DNA of 64,000 nucleotides from JABDJZ01 sp047619685 (GCA_047619685.1 JBLHLC010000003.1:1-64000), one strand, 5' to 3'. Counted from the first letter of the stretch, positions 52,140 through 62,500 are shown. Program-made: numbers and translations. The notes: a model not told the origin generated them from the sequence alone.

Positions 52140-55100
52140 TTAGCGGGCGACGGTCAAGAGCTCGAATTTTACCGTCGTCCCGGTGTCCAGGCGCAGCAGA
52201 TATACGCCGGAGGCAAGATTGCCTGCCTCTAATACCGCTGTATGGTTCCCTGCCTGGCGCATTCCTTCGTCGACAACGGCAACCCGCCTTCCGAGCATAT
52301 CGTGCAGCGTCATCACGACTGGAGCTGCAGAGGGCAGGGAGTAGCTGACGTTCGTTGAGTGCCCGAACGGATCCGGAAAGTTCGCGTGAAGGACGGTCTC
52401 AGCAGGCAATTCGAATTCGTCGCTGGTGGTCTCCTGCTGAAAGAAGACGCTGCTGACCCGCCAGGAATCGGACGAGTGGGTCTCGCCCGCTACGCTCAGC
52501 CTCAGTCTGACGTGTCGTCCTCCGAAGAGCGACAAATCAAGCCGCTCCGTCCCGGCAGAGGTCGTGGCCACAAAGGCTCCCTCTCCATCGACCTGTCCTG
52601 GATACCCTCCAACCGGCTCGGCAAGGGCCCATGACGCGCCATCGTCCCCGGAAAGTTCTATTTGGCCGCCCGCGCCCGGGCCAAAGCGGTACGCGTGCTC
52701 AAACTCGAGAAGAGCGTGGGTTTGGTTTTGAGCCACATTCAGGGGGGCAAATACCAAGCTTCCCAGGTCTTGCCCCGCCGTCTGCCAGTCCGGACCAACC
52801 CGTGACCAGCCCCCGGAACCTGAGGCGGTGTCCATCAGGGAGACGATAGACGCCAGGCGAATATTGATGACATAACCCGGCGCGTTTGACGGAGGCGTCA
52901 CCGTTTCGTTGCCATCCACGTCCTTGAGGCGCACGTGCCAGGTGACGCGGTCGCCCGACTGAACGGTCTCACCGAGGTCAATGACACCGCTGAATTCCAA
53001 GAGCGAAGAAGCAGATTGGGTCAGTCTGACCGAACCGCTGACAGTACCCCTCCGGCTTGTGAAGTCGTATTCGAGCCACGCATCGGATACGCCCACATCA
53101 TCCAGCACCTTGAGGGCAAACTCCGGGAGACTGACGCCCGCTGGAGCGGTGGTTGTCGCGGACGGCTCCTGGGTTAATACCGGAAGAGCAGATCCTCCAC
53201 CAAGCTGGTTTGTGATTTGAATGTCATCAATGAGCCAGCCAGCAAACTCCCGCGCTGACTCTGTATTCGTAGCATCGGTACCGAAATCGAATCGGATACG
53301 AACATCGCCGAAGGCCGGCAGCGGCATTATCTCTCGCCGCCATCCGTAACTGAAGCCTCCAAAGGCAGCCTCGCCGGACAGTGGGTTGTCAGGCCCGGAA
53401 ATGATGGCCCCGGTGTAGCCTCCCGCCGGCGCGAGGACTGACCAGGTCGCGCCTCCATCAACCGAAAGTTTGACGTTGCCGCCGTCCCACAAGATATCTC
53501 CTCCCATCTCGCCGGGATCGGCCCGACCATCGTGTTCCGTGTCGTACCAATGCCAGAACACCAACTGCGGTGCACCCGTATCGGTCAGGTTCAGTGGCTG
53601 CAGCTCCAGGGCCGAGACACCCGCCACAGCCGGGTAGGGGGCCGCAGGAAGCGTGCCCCAAACTGCGCCGGTCGGCGAGACGAAGGTCCCGAATGATGGT
53701 GTCGCTGTGGCAAAAAGGCCCGAAAGGGACAGGTCGCTTCCCGACGAACCGGGACTATATGCCCTCAGCACGCCGGTCCCGCTGACCTGGAACGAGTGCG
53801 GGCCGGACACCGACCGATTGTTTGCCGCTGAGATGTCCTGTGCTTCGATTTCGTAACTGACCTCCGTTCCAACGGCTACCCTGGAAACGGGGAGGTCGAA
53901 CTGAGCCGACCATGAATTTTCCTCCCTCTCCAGGAAGACACTGCCTGAAACGGCAACTTCGCCCGGCACGGTGACCACGTAAGATACCTGAACCCAGTCC
54001 ACTCCCAGGTTGTCCGAGACGGTGGCGGACACCGTCGGCGGCCATTGCGCCAGGGAGGTCTCTGCAATTGGCGTGTGCACAATGACGGGTCCTTCGCTGT
54101 CCGGTCCTGTAGTGAATGAAAACAGCGTAGCCGGCGCTCCGGGCGGCTCGAGGGTCTCACGGGACTCGGAATCAACGGCACGGAGGAAGTACTCGACGAA
54201 TGCGGGAGTCTCTGATAACGGGAGGCTGCCCTGGAAGGAATCGCCCCCGGTGGGACCCATCGGGACAGAAGAAAACGAGCCGCCGCCGTGACGATACTCG
54301 AGTGTGACGGCCGCTACCGCAGAGCCAACGCCGATTGCCCGCGCTATGACGGGCCTCGTGCCCCCGGTCTGCTCGGTGGATACCAATCCCTCGTGAATGA
54401 GAATGGGCCCGAATTCCGTCGGATCCACCAGTCCCCGTGGCCCGAAATGGCCAATCAGCGTTTCCACGTGGACACCATCATAGTGATCGATGTCCGCCTG
54501 GACCACGGCCTCGGCCGCGTCCGCAAAGGTCGCCCCGGGTGCAAGATATCGGTGCGAGAGCAGGTTCAATCGATCGGTGACCTCCTTTCCCAGGTCGTCA
54601 AAAACCGCCATGAGAACGGTCCCCCAAAGACGCCCGTCATTGTGCACTGAACATCCCCCACCGGAGGCGGAGTCGGAGCAGGTGTCTTCAGGATAGTGCC
54701 CCTGGAAGTCCAGGCGCCGTCCCTCCCATATCTCCCCGAGTCCGCTGTCCCAGCGAAAAACCTGCTCCCAGTCAGAGCGCGCCATCGCGCCGGCGTCGAT
54801 CAACCCCCGCTGATACGACATGGCCCAGTAATCGGCCCAGCCCTCGTGCAAAGCCTGCCCTTCAAGTGTGGTTCGGAGCCCCGGAGCCCCTCCTTCCAGG
54901 AGCGCGTGGGCATACTCGTGTAGAACGACCGCTACATCCTCGCCATCGTCAACACCGCCGGTACCGAAAAACAGGTATCGCTGACTCGCCAGCCAACCAG
55001 AATCGTCCGCGGTCGAACCGGAAGGGTTGACCTGAATCGGAGAGTTGGATTGCAGGTCCAGAATGCCGAGCGACTGGACATAGCGCTGGTTAGAGTCGAT

Positions 55101-56222
55101 GTGGTAATACACATTGACCGCCTCAAATCCGGGCAGCGACCGGTTGTATGCGAATGCCCCCCCGGCTTCAGCGGGCGGGCTGTACACGTCCACCCCTCCG
55201 CTGTTGCGCGCGACGATAGTCAGATAGGGTCCTTCCAGACGGACCAAGCCATCTGATGCGCGCGTCACGTCCCGCAGGGTGACGCTCTTCATTTCGGCAT
55301 CCAGCGCATCGTTGGTGGCGTCGTTGGCATCCACGTAAGGCGCCCCATAGTCGGCCCCCGATGTGGCCAGCGGATCCGGGTCGAACACCAACCCCGTGGC
55401 GTCCAGTCTGCGCCTTGCCGGCGCGGCCGGGGCGCGTCTCTCCGCCTCCGTCAACGCCTCCGTCAACGCCTCCCCGAGCGCCGGCCCGGTGGAGCCCGTC
55501 CTCAGTCCTGTCCTGGCGGATGTCGCCTCCCCTTCGTGGCCGCTTTTCCGCCGGACAGTCATGTCCCATTGCGACAGAATGGCGCTGGTCCTGGCGTCAA
55601 TAAGCACCTCGATCTCAGCCATGATATCGAGGGGCCAAACCACGACCCTCCACGCAAGGACCGGAACACTGCCGGGAACGATGACCAGTTCAGGTACGGC
55701 GGAATTCGCGTCGCCTCCGACGGCTGCAACTGCCAAGGTGGTTGCCTTTGCGGCGGACAGTTCCGGCCTGGACGAAAACCCTCGGTAGTCAAGCCCCGGC
55801 TCGTAACCGCTTACGACCATCGTCGCATAACCCGACACGTTGAGGCTAACCCGGACAAATCGGTTCAGCACCGGAATTCCGGCGTGGGTCTGCCGATATA
55901 CGACATGAGAGGACCCACCCATATTCACCCGCTCCAGCAGTTCCAGGTCACCGGCTTGCCATCCGAATCGCTGAGCCAAGGCAACAGCCGGCTCCTTGCC
56001 ATTCGTGTCCAGACTCAGCCGATACGCCGCGCGAGGCACCAATTCTCCACTCGCGGACTCGGCAGCGCGCCCGTCCGCCACCCGGATGGTGACAGGCGAG
56101 AGGGCCGCGGGACTCTCGCGCAGTTGCGCCTCGGAAGCGGATGCCCCAACCAGGGAAACCGCCAACAGACAGAACGCAACTCTATATGACCGAGCCTGCG
56201 TGCCATCCATCAGAAACCTCAC
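52140..56222 (-). CDS. Large secreted fungalysin-like metalloprotease with type IX sorting domain
   Basis: A 1360-residue exported enzyme. After a signal peptide (RVAFCLLAVSLVGASASEAQ) there is an FTP-type propeptide (YRLSLDTNGKEPAVALAQRF, SHVVYRQTHAGIPVLNRFVR), then the protease domain with H435-E-Y-A-H439 and Glu460 in ALHEGWADYWAM, as in M36 fungalysins. The region after it is built of Ig-like or jelly-roll beta modules with GGSFSSVPMG, EIEAQDISAANNRS, and two WSRV/SW-type lectin-like stretches, and ends in a type A sorting domain (ANFPDPFGHSTNVSYSLP, NLASGVYLLRLD). The start may be GTG 56222, overlapping metK by 4 bp (GTGA), or ATG 56210. It is distantly related to the three other proteases only in the HEYxH core. 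Confidence 0.82.
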   Translation of the reverse strand: MRFLMDGTQARSYRVAFCLLAVSLVGASASEAQLRESPAALSPVTIRVADGRAAESASGELVPRAAYRLSLDTNGKEPAVALAQRFGWQAGDLELLERVNMGGSSHVVYRQTHAGIPVLNRFVRVSLNVSGYATMVVSGYEPGLDYRGFSSRPELSAAKATTLAVAAVGGDANSAVPELVIVPGSVPVLAWRVVVWPLDIMAEIEVLIDARTSAILSQWDMTVRRKSGHEGEATSARTGLRTGSTGPALGEALTEALTEAERRAPAAPARRRLDATGLVFDPDPLATSGADYGAPYVDANDATNDALDAEMKSVTLRDVTRASDGLVRLEGPYLTIVARNSGGVDVYSPPAEAGGAFAYNRSLPGFEAVNVYYHIDSNQRYVQSLGILDLQSNSPIQVNPSGSTADDSGWLASQRYLFFGTGGVDDGEDVAVVLHEYAHALLEGGAPGLRTTLEGQALHEGWADYWAMSYQRGLIDAGAMARSDWEQVFRWDSGLGEIWEGRRLDFQGHYPEDTCSDSASGGGCSVHNDGRLWGTVLMAVFDDLGKEVTDRLNLLSHRYLAPGATFADAAEAVVQADIDHYDGVHVETLIGHFGPRGLVDPTEFGPILIHEGLVSTEQTGGTRPVIARAIGVGSAVAAVTLEYRHGGGSFSSVPMGPTGGDSFQGSLPLSETPAFVEYFLRAVDSESRETLEPPGAPATLFSFTTGPDSEGPVIVHTPIAETSLAQWPPTVSATVSDNLGVDWVQVSYVVTVPGEVAVSGSVFLEREENSWSAQFDLPVSRVAVGTEVSYEIEAQDISAANNRSVSGPHSFQVSGTGVLRAYSPGSSGSDLSLSGLFATATPSFGTFVSPTGAVWGTLPAAPYPAVAGVSALELQPLNLTDTGAPQLVFWHWYDTEHDGRADPGEMGGDILWDGGNVKLSVDGGATWSVLAPAGGYTGAIISGPDNPLSGEAAFGGFSYGWRREIMPLPAFGDVRIRFDFGTDATNTESAREFAGWLIDDIQITNQLGGGSALPVLTQEPSATTTAPAGVSLPEFALKVLDDVGVSDAWLEYDFTSRRGTVSGSVRLTQSASSLLEFSGVIDLGETVQSGDRVTWHVRLKDVDGNETVTPPSNAPGYVINIRLASIVSLMDTASGSGGWSRVGPDWQTAGQDLGSLVFAPLNVAQNQTHALLEFEHAYRFGPGAGGQIELSGDDGASWALAEPVGGYPGQVDGEGAFVATTSAGTERLDLSLFGGRHVRLRLSVAGETHSSDSWRVSSVFFQQETTSDEFELPAETVLHANFPDPFGHSTNVSYSLPSAAPVVMTLHDMLGRRVAVVDEGMRQAGNHTAVLEAGNLASGVYLLRLDTGTTVKFELLTVAR
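55444..55467 (-). repeat. 12-bp tandem repeat inside the fungalysin-like gene
   Basis: On the plus strand GCCTCCGTCAAC occurs twice head to tail, with a further partial copy. On the coding strand it encodes repeated Leu-Thr-Glu-Ala in an otherwise Ala/Glu-rich linker between propeptide and protease domain. Confidence 0.75.
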
Positions 56223-57385
56223 GCAGCGTTGTGCACGTCATCGAGTCGGTCCAGCTTCTCCCAGGCAAACTCGTCACGCCCAAAGTGGCCGTAAGCCGCG
56301 GTTGGACGAAACACCGGCTTCCGTAGCTCCAGGGAACGAATGATCGCCGCTGGACGCAGGTCAAAGACCTCATTGACAATCCGACCCAGCTCAGCGTCGC
56401 TGACTTTGCCCGTACCGTTCGTTTCCACACGGATCGAGACGGGATCGGCCACTCCGATGGCATACGCCAATTGCACTTCTGCCTCGTCGGTCAACCCGCT
56501 TGCAACGAGATGTTTGGCGACATACCGGGCCGCATAGGCCGCACTGCGATCCACCTTGGTGGCGTCCTTGCCACTGAATGCGCCACCGCCGTGGGCTCCT
56601 TTGCCGCCGTAGGTATCCACAATGATTTTGCGACCCGTGAGACCCGCATCGCCATGGGGCCCACCGATGACGAACCGGCCCGTCGGATTGACGTGGAGAA
56701 TCAGGTTGTCATCGAGCATTCCGGCCGGAATGACGCGCGGCAGGAGATACCTCCTGACGTCGTCCTTGATGGTCTTCAGTTCGACGTCTTCGGAGTGCTG
56801 AGTCGAAACCACCACCGTGTGTACCCGCTTGGGCGTACGGTTGTCGTCCTCGTACTCGATGGTTACCTGACTCTTGGAGTCCGGACGGAGGTAAGGCATG
56901 TCCGAATTGACGGACTTGCGAATAGCCGCCAGTTCCCGCATCAGCCCGTGCGCATAGCTGATGGCCATGGGCATGAGGGATTCCGTTTCCCTGCAAGCGT
57001 AGCCGAACATCATGCCCTGGTCTCCGGCACCCTGTTCGTCGTGCAGGCCAGCACCTTCGTCCACGCCCTGGGCGATGTCGGGGCTTTGCTCGTGAATCGA
57101 ACTCAGGACGCCACATGACTCCGCGTCAAATCGCAATCTGGGATCGGTATACCCGATATCCCGAATGACGCCTCGAATGACCTCCTGGACGTCCACGTAG
57201 CTATTGGTCCGGACCTCGCCCGCGACCACCACGAGCCCCGTGGTTACCAGCGTCTCGACGGCCACGCGGCTTGCCGGGTCGTCCGTCAGAAGCGCGTCAA
57301 GAATCGCGTCGCTGATCTGGTCAGCTACTTTGTCTGGGTGCCCTTCAGAAACTGATTCCGAGGTAAAGAGGTTTGGCATGGACAT
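56219..57385 (-). CDS. metK: S-adenosylmethionine synthetase
   Basis: A 388-residue MetK that makes SAM from ATP and methionine. Motifs: SEGHPDKVADQISDAILD at the N-terminus, GAGDQGMMFGYA in the middle, GGPHGDAGLTGRKIIVDTYG and GGGAFSGKDATKVDRSAAYAAR, including the phosphate-binding Lys and Asp residues. ATG 57385 (MSMPNLFTSES) is the start. Its stop overlaps the start of the large protease gene by 4 bp, an odd pairing of a housekeeping enzyme with a secreted protease. Upstream, 26-50 bp before the start on the same strand, is a small hairpin with a T6 run. Confidence 0.96.
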   Translation of the reverse strand: MSMPNLFTSESVSEGHPDKVADQISDAILDALLTDDPASRVAVETLVTTGLVVVAGEVRTNSYVDVQEVIRGVIRDIGYTDPRLRFDAESCGVLSSIHEQSPDIAQGVDEGAGLHDEQGAGDQGMMFGYACRETESLMPMAISYAHGLMRELAAIRKSVNSDMPYLRPDSKSQVTIEYEDDNRTPKRVHTVVVSTQHSEDVELKTIKDDVRRYLLPRVIPAGMLDDNLILHVNPTGRFVIGGPHGDAGLTGRKIIVDTYGGKGAHGGGAFSGKDATKVDRSAAYAARYVAKHLVASGLTDEAEVQLAYAIGVADPVSIRVETNGTGKVSDAELGRIVNEVFDLRPAAIIRSLELRKPVFRPTAAYGHFGRDEFAWEKLDRLDDVHNAA

Positions 57386-57410
57386 TCGGTCGGCGACTTA
57401 CTTCAGCTTT

Positions 57411-57437
57411 AAAAAAGCGAGCCGTTGCTACGCGGCT
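57411..57437 (-). terminator. short hairpin with T run in the metK leader
   Basis: On the minus strand AGCCG, an 8-nt loop and CGGCT form a 5-bp stem, followed after 3 nt by TTTTTT, and this ends 26 bp before the metK start. It looks like a weak intrinsic terminator located in the 5' leader, compatible with attenuation. The stem is short, so it may be incidental. Confidence 0.3.
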
Positions 57438-57517
57438 GCAGCGCCATCGTTTCGCCCAGGAACTGCCGGGATTTTGCGAAACGGAACCCGTCTGGTTACT
57501 TTGGTCAATTGTTCGGA

Positions 57518-57533
57518 TTCCGGGAACCCGGAA
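57518..57533. promoter_or_regulatory. palindrome in the metK-acpP divergent region
   Basis: TTCCGGG-AA-CCCGGAA is a perfect inverted repeat located in the 210-bp region between the divergent metK and acpP genes, 63 bp before the acpP ATG. Its symmetry and position suit a binding site for a dimeric regulator, or a hairpin of the acpP leader. Confidence 0.35.
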
Positions 57534-57595
57534 CCGTAAAACCCCCCCTAGGGTTGGGTCCGGGTTTGAACGTATCAGCTACAGGAATACAGCTC

Positions 57596-57835
57596 ATGGC
57601 CAACGATATCGCTGCCAAGGTCAAGGCAATCATTGTCGAGAAACTCGGCGTTGATGAAGACGACATCACGAACGACGCATCGTTCACGAATGACCTCGGT
57701 GCCGACTCTCTCGACACAGTCGAGTTGATTATGGAGTTCGAAAAGGAATTCGACCTCACCATTCCCGACGAGGAAGCCGAGAAGATCGCTACCGTCGGAA
57801 ATGCGGTGAGCTACATCGAAGAAAAGGTCGGGTAA
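57596..57835 (+). CDS. acpP: Acyl carrier protein
   Basis: A 79-residue acidic ACP. Ser38 in DLGADSLDTVELIMEFEKEF is the 4'-phosphopantetheine attachment site. Four helices and the surrounding acidic residues are typical of AcpP of type II fatty acid synthesis. ATG 57596 (MANDIAAKVKAIIVEKL) gives the right length; the frame is open farther upstream to 57425 but that would run through the divergent promoter region. It is followed by fabF after 49 bp holding a perfect hairpin. Confidence 0.96.
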   Translation: MANDIAAKVKAIIVEKLGVDEDDITNDASFTNDLGADSLDTVELIMEFEKEFDLTIPDEEAEKIATVGNAVSYIEEKVG

Positions 57836-57844
57836 CACCGGGCC

Positions 57845-57863
57845 CGGTTCAGTCACTGAACCG
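57845..57863 (+). promoter_or_regulatory. perfect hairpin between acpP and fabF
   Basis: CGGTTCAGT-C-ACTGAACCG is a 19-nt perfect inverted repeat in the 49-bp gap after acpP, without a following T run. Such a structure would protect the abundant acpP message or reduce read-through into fabF. This is inference from position. Confidence 0.45.
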
Positions 57864-57884
57864 AAATAAGCAACGGAAAACCCG

Positions 57885-59144
57885 ATGGCGAGCAATTCCC
57901 GCCGCGTTGTGGTCACCGGAATGGGAGCTTTGACTCCGATCGGACTAAGCCCCGATTTGTTCTGGGACGCCATGATGCGTGGCGATAGCGGCGCGGCGCC
58001 GATCACGTACTTCGACACCGAAGCCTTTGATACGAAGTTCGCTTGCGAACTGAAAGGGTTCAATGTGCATGAGTATCTGGATCGGAAGTCGGCCCGACGG
58101 ATGGACAAATTCTGTCAATACGCCATTGTGGTGGCCGATCAAGCCCTCGCCGACGCGGGTATTGTCTCAGATCAACTGTCTGAGGAAGACAAGGATCGAA
58201 TTGGGGTGATCTTTGGCAGCGGAATCGGCGGGATGCAGACCTTCCACGAGCAGACCGCAGAGTATGAGCGAAGAGGGCCAAGAGGACTCTCTCCGTTCTT
58301 CATTCCGATGCTGATTTCGGACATCGCGCCGGGTCAGATTTCGATCAAGCATGGTTTTCGGGGCCCCAACTATTGTGTGGTCTCTGCCTGCGCCACCGGC
58401 AACAATAATATTGGCGACGCGGTCATGCTCATCCAGGCAGGCCATGCGGACGCCGCCATCTGCGGTGGCGCTGAATTCTGCGTCACGGAGCTGGGTGTGG
58501 GAGGCTTCAACGCCCTGAAGGCGCTGTCCACGCGTAATGATTCCCCGGCAACCGCGAGCCGGCCGTTCGACAGTTCGCGCGAGGGATTCGTTCTTGGCGA
58601 GGGAGGAGGAGCTCTTTACGTGGAGGAACTCGAACACGCAAAGGCTCGCGGGGCCACCATCCATGCCGAAATCGTGGGCATCGGGATGAGCGCCGATGCG
58701 CATCACATCACCGCCCCCGCCCCTGATGGGCGCGGAGCGAAAGGGGCCATGAGCGCAGCATTACGCCATGCCAACCTGGATGTCACGGCTGTTGACTACC
58801 TCAATATGCACGGCACGTCTACACCCCTGGGAGACAAGGCCGAGACCAATGCCATCAAGGCGGTTTTCGGGGCGCACGCCTACGACATGAACCTGTCGTC
58901 AACCAAGAGCATGACCGGACACCTCCTGGGTGCCGCTGGTGCCATTGAGGCGATCGCCGCAATCCAGGCGATCAAACACAATCGGGTCCCGCCGACGATC
59001 AACTTCGAACACCCGGATCCGGACTGCGACCTCAACTATACGTTCAACACCCCCCAGGATCGGAGGGTTGACGTGGCGATGAGCAACGCCTTTGGTTTTG
59101 GCGGGCACAATACGTCCATATTGTTCAAGGCCTACTCGGATTAG
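57885..59144 (+). CDS. fabF: Beta-ketoacyl-ACP synthase II (FabF)
   Basis: A 419-residue condensing enzyme that elongates acyl-ACP with malonyl-ACP. The Cys-His-His triad is visible: Cys169 in VVSACATGNNNIGDAV, His in NMHGTSTPLGDKAETNA, and His in KSMTGHLLGAAGAIEAIA. The N-terminal RRVVVTGMGALTPIG and the C-terminal MSNAFGFGGHNTSILF complete the thiolase-like fold. It is FabF-like in length and motifs. It lies directly downstream of acpP, as in many genomes, and ends 30 bp from a convergent gene. Confidence 0.95.
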   Translation: MASNSRRVVVTGMGALTPIGLSPDLFWDAMMRGDSGAAPITYFDTEAFDTKFACELKGFNVHEYLDRKSARRMDKFCQYAIVVADQALADAGIVSDQLSEEDKDRIGVIFGSGIGGMQTFHEQTAEYERRGPRGLSPFFIPMLISDIAPGQISIKHGFRGPNYCVVSACATGNNNIGDAVMLIQAGHADAAICGGAEFCVTELGVGGFNALKALSTRNDSPATASRPFDSSREGFVLGEGGGALYVEELEHAKARGATIHAEIVGIGMSADAHHITAPAPDGRGAKGAMSAALRHANLDVTAVDYLNMHGTSTPLGDKAETNAIKAVFGAHAYDMNLSSTKSMTGHLLGAAGAIEAIAAIQAIKHNRVPPTINFEHPDPDCDLNYTFNTPQDRRVDVAMSNAFGFGGHNTSILFKAYSD

Positions 59145-59174
59145 CCCGCCGGGGTGCCCTGGCAGATGGCCCTG

Positions 59175-59468
59175 TCAGCGGAACAGGATTTCCTTGACGA
59201 GCGGCTGTCCAACGGATTCGTTTACCCTGTCTCGCCACTCTTCCCGCTGCGCATGAAGCGCATGTCGCCATGTGGCGTCTGTGAGGTAAACCGTAAGCCT
59301 TCCGCCGGCCATCCTGACCCTTCGGGTGACTCTGGCGGCCTGAGGACCGGCCACTTTCTTCCACGCCTCCTCCACGTTGGTATCTCCCAACCGGTCGGAT
59401 ATGCCCATGTCATCAACGACAGTTGACAAGAGGGACGAAAGGGAAGAAGGCTGTCGGGTGCGACCCAT
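59175..59468 (-). CDS. DUF721/DciA-like protein
   Basis: A 97-residue protein of the DUF721 (DciA) family. The motif VEEAWKKVAGPQAARVTRRVRMAGGRLTVYLTDATWRHALHAQREEWRDRVN, here split as VEEAWKKVAG, GGRLTVYLTDATWRHAL and REEWRDRVNE, matches the small KH-like domain. In bacteria lacking DnaC, DciA helps load the replicative helicase; whether this short protein does so is not certain. ATG 59468. It is divergent from nothing: the next gene upstream on the same strand is the large sensor kinase, 86 bp away. Confidence 0.7.
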   Translation of the reverse strand: MGRTRQPSSLSSLLSTVVDDMGISDRLGDTNVEEAWKKVAGPQAARVTRRVRMAGGRLTVYLTDATWRHALHAQREEWRDRVNESVGQPLVKEILFR

Positions 59469-59554
59469 AGGGGTATGGTCGGTTGCTACCAGATCAGTAC
59501 GCGCGAGCGCCTTGTCCGGTCCGGTCTCAACTGTCGGCTGCTTGGCTGTCCGGC

Positions 59555-62500
59555 CTAGTCTTCCGCCGAAAGTGATGATCCCATTCGGTCCGTTTCCCGA
59601 GTCCGCTCGACGGGAGGCCTGTCTTTGGGAGTGGCTTGCCCCACGTCCGGGATGGCAAAGGTGAAGATACTTCCCTTTGTCTCGGCGCAGTCGGCGGTTA
59701 CGCGACCACCGTGAAGCTCGACAACCTGCTTCACAATAGAGAGTCCGAGCCCGGTTGATGTTTCCCCGCCCGTCGGGCGTGCGGAGAGCTTCTGGAACTT
59801 GCCGAAGATCTTTTCCTGATCTTCTGCGGTCAGGCCCGGCCCTTCATCCCTGACCGAGAAAATGACGTCGTTGGTTCGCCGCTTTACGCTCACGTAGATA
59901 CTCGACTGCAAGGGCGAGTACTTGATCGCGTTTGAAACCAGGTTGTCCATGGCCTCACGGAGGCGTTCGCCGTCTACCGGAACGGAGCAGGCCTGCGGAT
60001 CTCCCATAGTGGTATGTATCACCTGACCCTTGCGGTCAGCGATGCGAACGTTGCGCTCCACGACACGCTCGGCAAGATCGACCATGTCCGTCAGGGTTCG
60101 GGTAACATGCATTGACCCTCCTTCCAACGCAGCTGAATCCAGCAGTTGGGAGATGAGCGACAACATGTCGTTACTCGAATCGAAAATCATGTCCAGCAGC
60201 TCGAGCTGGTGCGTCTGATCGCTTTCCTCCCTGAGTATCCGGGCAAACTCCCGGATAGCGGTGAGAGGGTTCTTCATGTCATGGGATGCGATCGACAGCA
60301 GTTGCGACTTCATCTCGCTGGCCTGCCTCAGGGCCGCATTCGAAGAGAGCAGGTCTGTGTTGAGCCTTTCCAGACTGTTCTTTTGATCCTGAACACGAAT
60401 CAGGTTGCCCACGCGTGCCAGCAACTCGCGGGCGCTGAACGGTTTTGCGACATAGTCGTCCGCGCCTGCCTCAAGTCCTTCGATCTTGTCCTCATTAGAC
60501 GCTTTTGAAGTCACCAGAACAATGGGGATGTGGGCGATATTCTCGTCGCCACGAACAGCCTTACATAGTTGGAAGCCGTTCATTTTCGGCATCATGACAT
60601 CCGAAACGATCAGGTTTGGTCGGATCACCTGTGCCAACTCGAAACCGTTCTGCCCGTCGATGGCCTTGACCACGTTGTAGCGAGGCTGGAGGCACTCGGC
60701 GATGTACTCACGGATGTCTGCGCTGTCGTCTACGACCAGGACAACCGGCGCTTCTGCCGAGACGGTTGTGAGAGGTTCATCGCCCTTGGCCGAGCCGTCG
60801 ACGACGTCCTCAAATACGGCCATCTCTACCATCGGGCCTCGGCCGGCTGGCTCCGTGGCATAACCGTCCACAATGACTTCGTGCTCGCCGAGCAAACACG
60901 GATCAGTCGGTAGGATGACCCTGAACTCGGCACCCTCACCTATCACGCTCTCGACCACGATGGAGCCGCCATGCAGTTCCACGAGTTCCTTGACGAGCGC
61001 GAGGCCTATTCCTGTCCCTTCCTGGACCTTCGAGACCGCACCATCCACCTGATGAAAACGGTCGAAGATGTGCTGCAAGTCGCTGTCTGGAATGCCTTGA
61101 CCACTGTCACGGATTCTAATCGCGATTGCAGAGATTTCCTGTCCCTCCTTCTGAATGACTGCATCCTCCATGGAAACAGCGATGGAGCCTCCATCCGGAG
61201 TGAACTTCACGGCGTTCGACAAGAGATTGAAGAACACTTTCTCCAGTCCAAGCGGGTCGAAAAGAAATTCCTCGGTGGTCGATGTGGTCTCGAACGTGAG
61301 ATCCAACTCCTTCTTCTCTGCGAATGGCGTAAACGAGAAGACGATTCCCTCCACAAGGTCGGCGAGGGAGCCCTCCATCACCTTCAGGCTCATCCTACCC
61401 GACTCCAGTTTGGAGAGGTCCAGCAGCTGGTTGATGAGCCGTAGCAGGCGACGGGAGTTGCGCAGCATGACCTCCAACTGACGACGAAGGACCGGTGTCA
61501 GCTTTCCGTAGTCACCCAAGAGTGCGTTCTCCATGGGCCCGATGTTCAGCGTCAAAGGCGTCCGGAACTCGTGGGAGATATTGTGGAAGAAGCGGGTTTT
61601 AATGCGATCCATATCACGAAGCTGATCCGCCTGCTTCTCGATCACCTCGCGAGAGGTCTCAGCAAATTCTCGCTGCGCCTCTGCCTCTTGTCTTGCCTGT
61701 TCCGTCTGGGTCAGCGCCTCTTCGGTCTGCTGCATTGCCAGACGAAGATCCTTCGTGCGCTCGTTCACCTGGGACTCCAGTTCGGCGGCGCGGGCCCGCA
61801 TCGAGTCCATCCTGCCTTTGTAGGCCATCCCAAAAATGGCCAGGATCGTCAAGGGACAAAGCACCTTGAACCAGGTGGTCTGCCAGTAGAAGGGCATCAA
61901 CTCGAAGGAGAGGGTCGCCTCTTGCTGGCTCCAGACTCCGTCTCCGTTTTGCGCTCGGACCCGGAACGTGTACTTGCCCGGTGCAAGATTGGTATAGTGC
62001 GCCGTCCGGCCGGCGCCCGGAGCCAGTCGCTCCCAGCCGCCGTCGTAGCCCTCGAGCCTGAATTCGTAGGAGGTTTTTAATGGCGAAAGGAACGTCGGAG
62101 CCGTGAAATCCACCTCAAACCGTTTGGACCCCGCATCAAGCACAGCGGTTGTCGATGCCGTTCCCGCATATGAGTCCGAGATAAACCTCTCGATCACGAT
62201 GTTCGGCGCGACACCGTTCTTTTGGTAGGGATTGACCGAAACCAGGCCAGCCACATTGGCCAACCAAAGACGGCCCTCCGAGCCAATCCATCCGGCAGGC
62301 TGCGTTCCGCCGTTGAATTCGGAACTGCGAAGACCGTCGGCCCCGGTAAACAGCTCCGGAGTGAGTCGGTCCAGACGACCGTGCGCAATGTCCAGGAGCG
62401 CCGATTTTTCGATTCGCGAAGCACCAATATTGCTGGTCACCCAAATGCCACCGTCCTCGTCCTCCAGAATGGTGAGCACGTTGTCGCTAGACAGGCCTTG

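Noticed and set aside
57386..57595. Known SAM riboswitch before metK
   Set aside because: I could not find the core sequence of a SAM-I, SAM-II or SMK type; only a short hairpin and a T run are present.
57425..57595. acpP start far upstream
   Set aside because: Acyl carrier proteins are about 80 residues, and the extension runs through the divergent promoter region.
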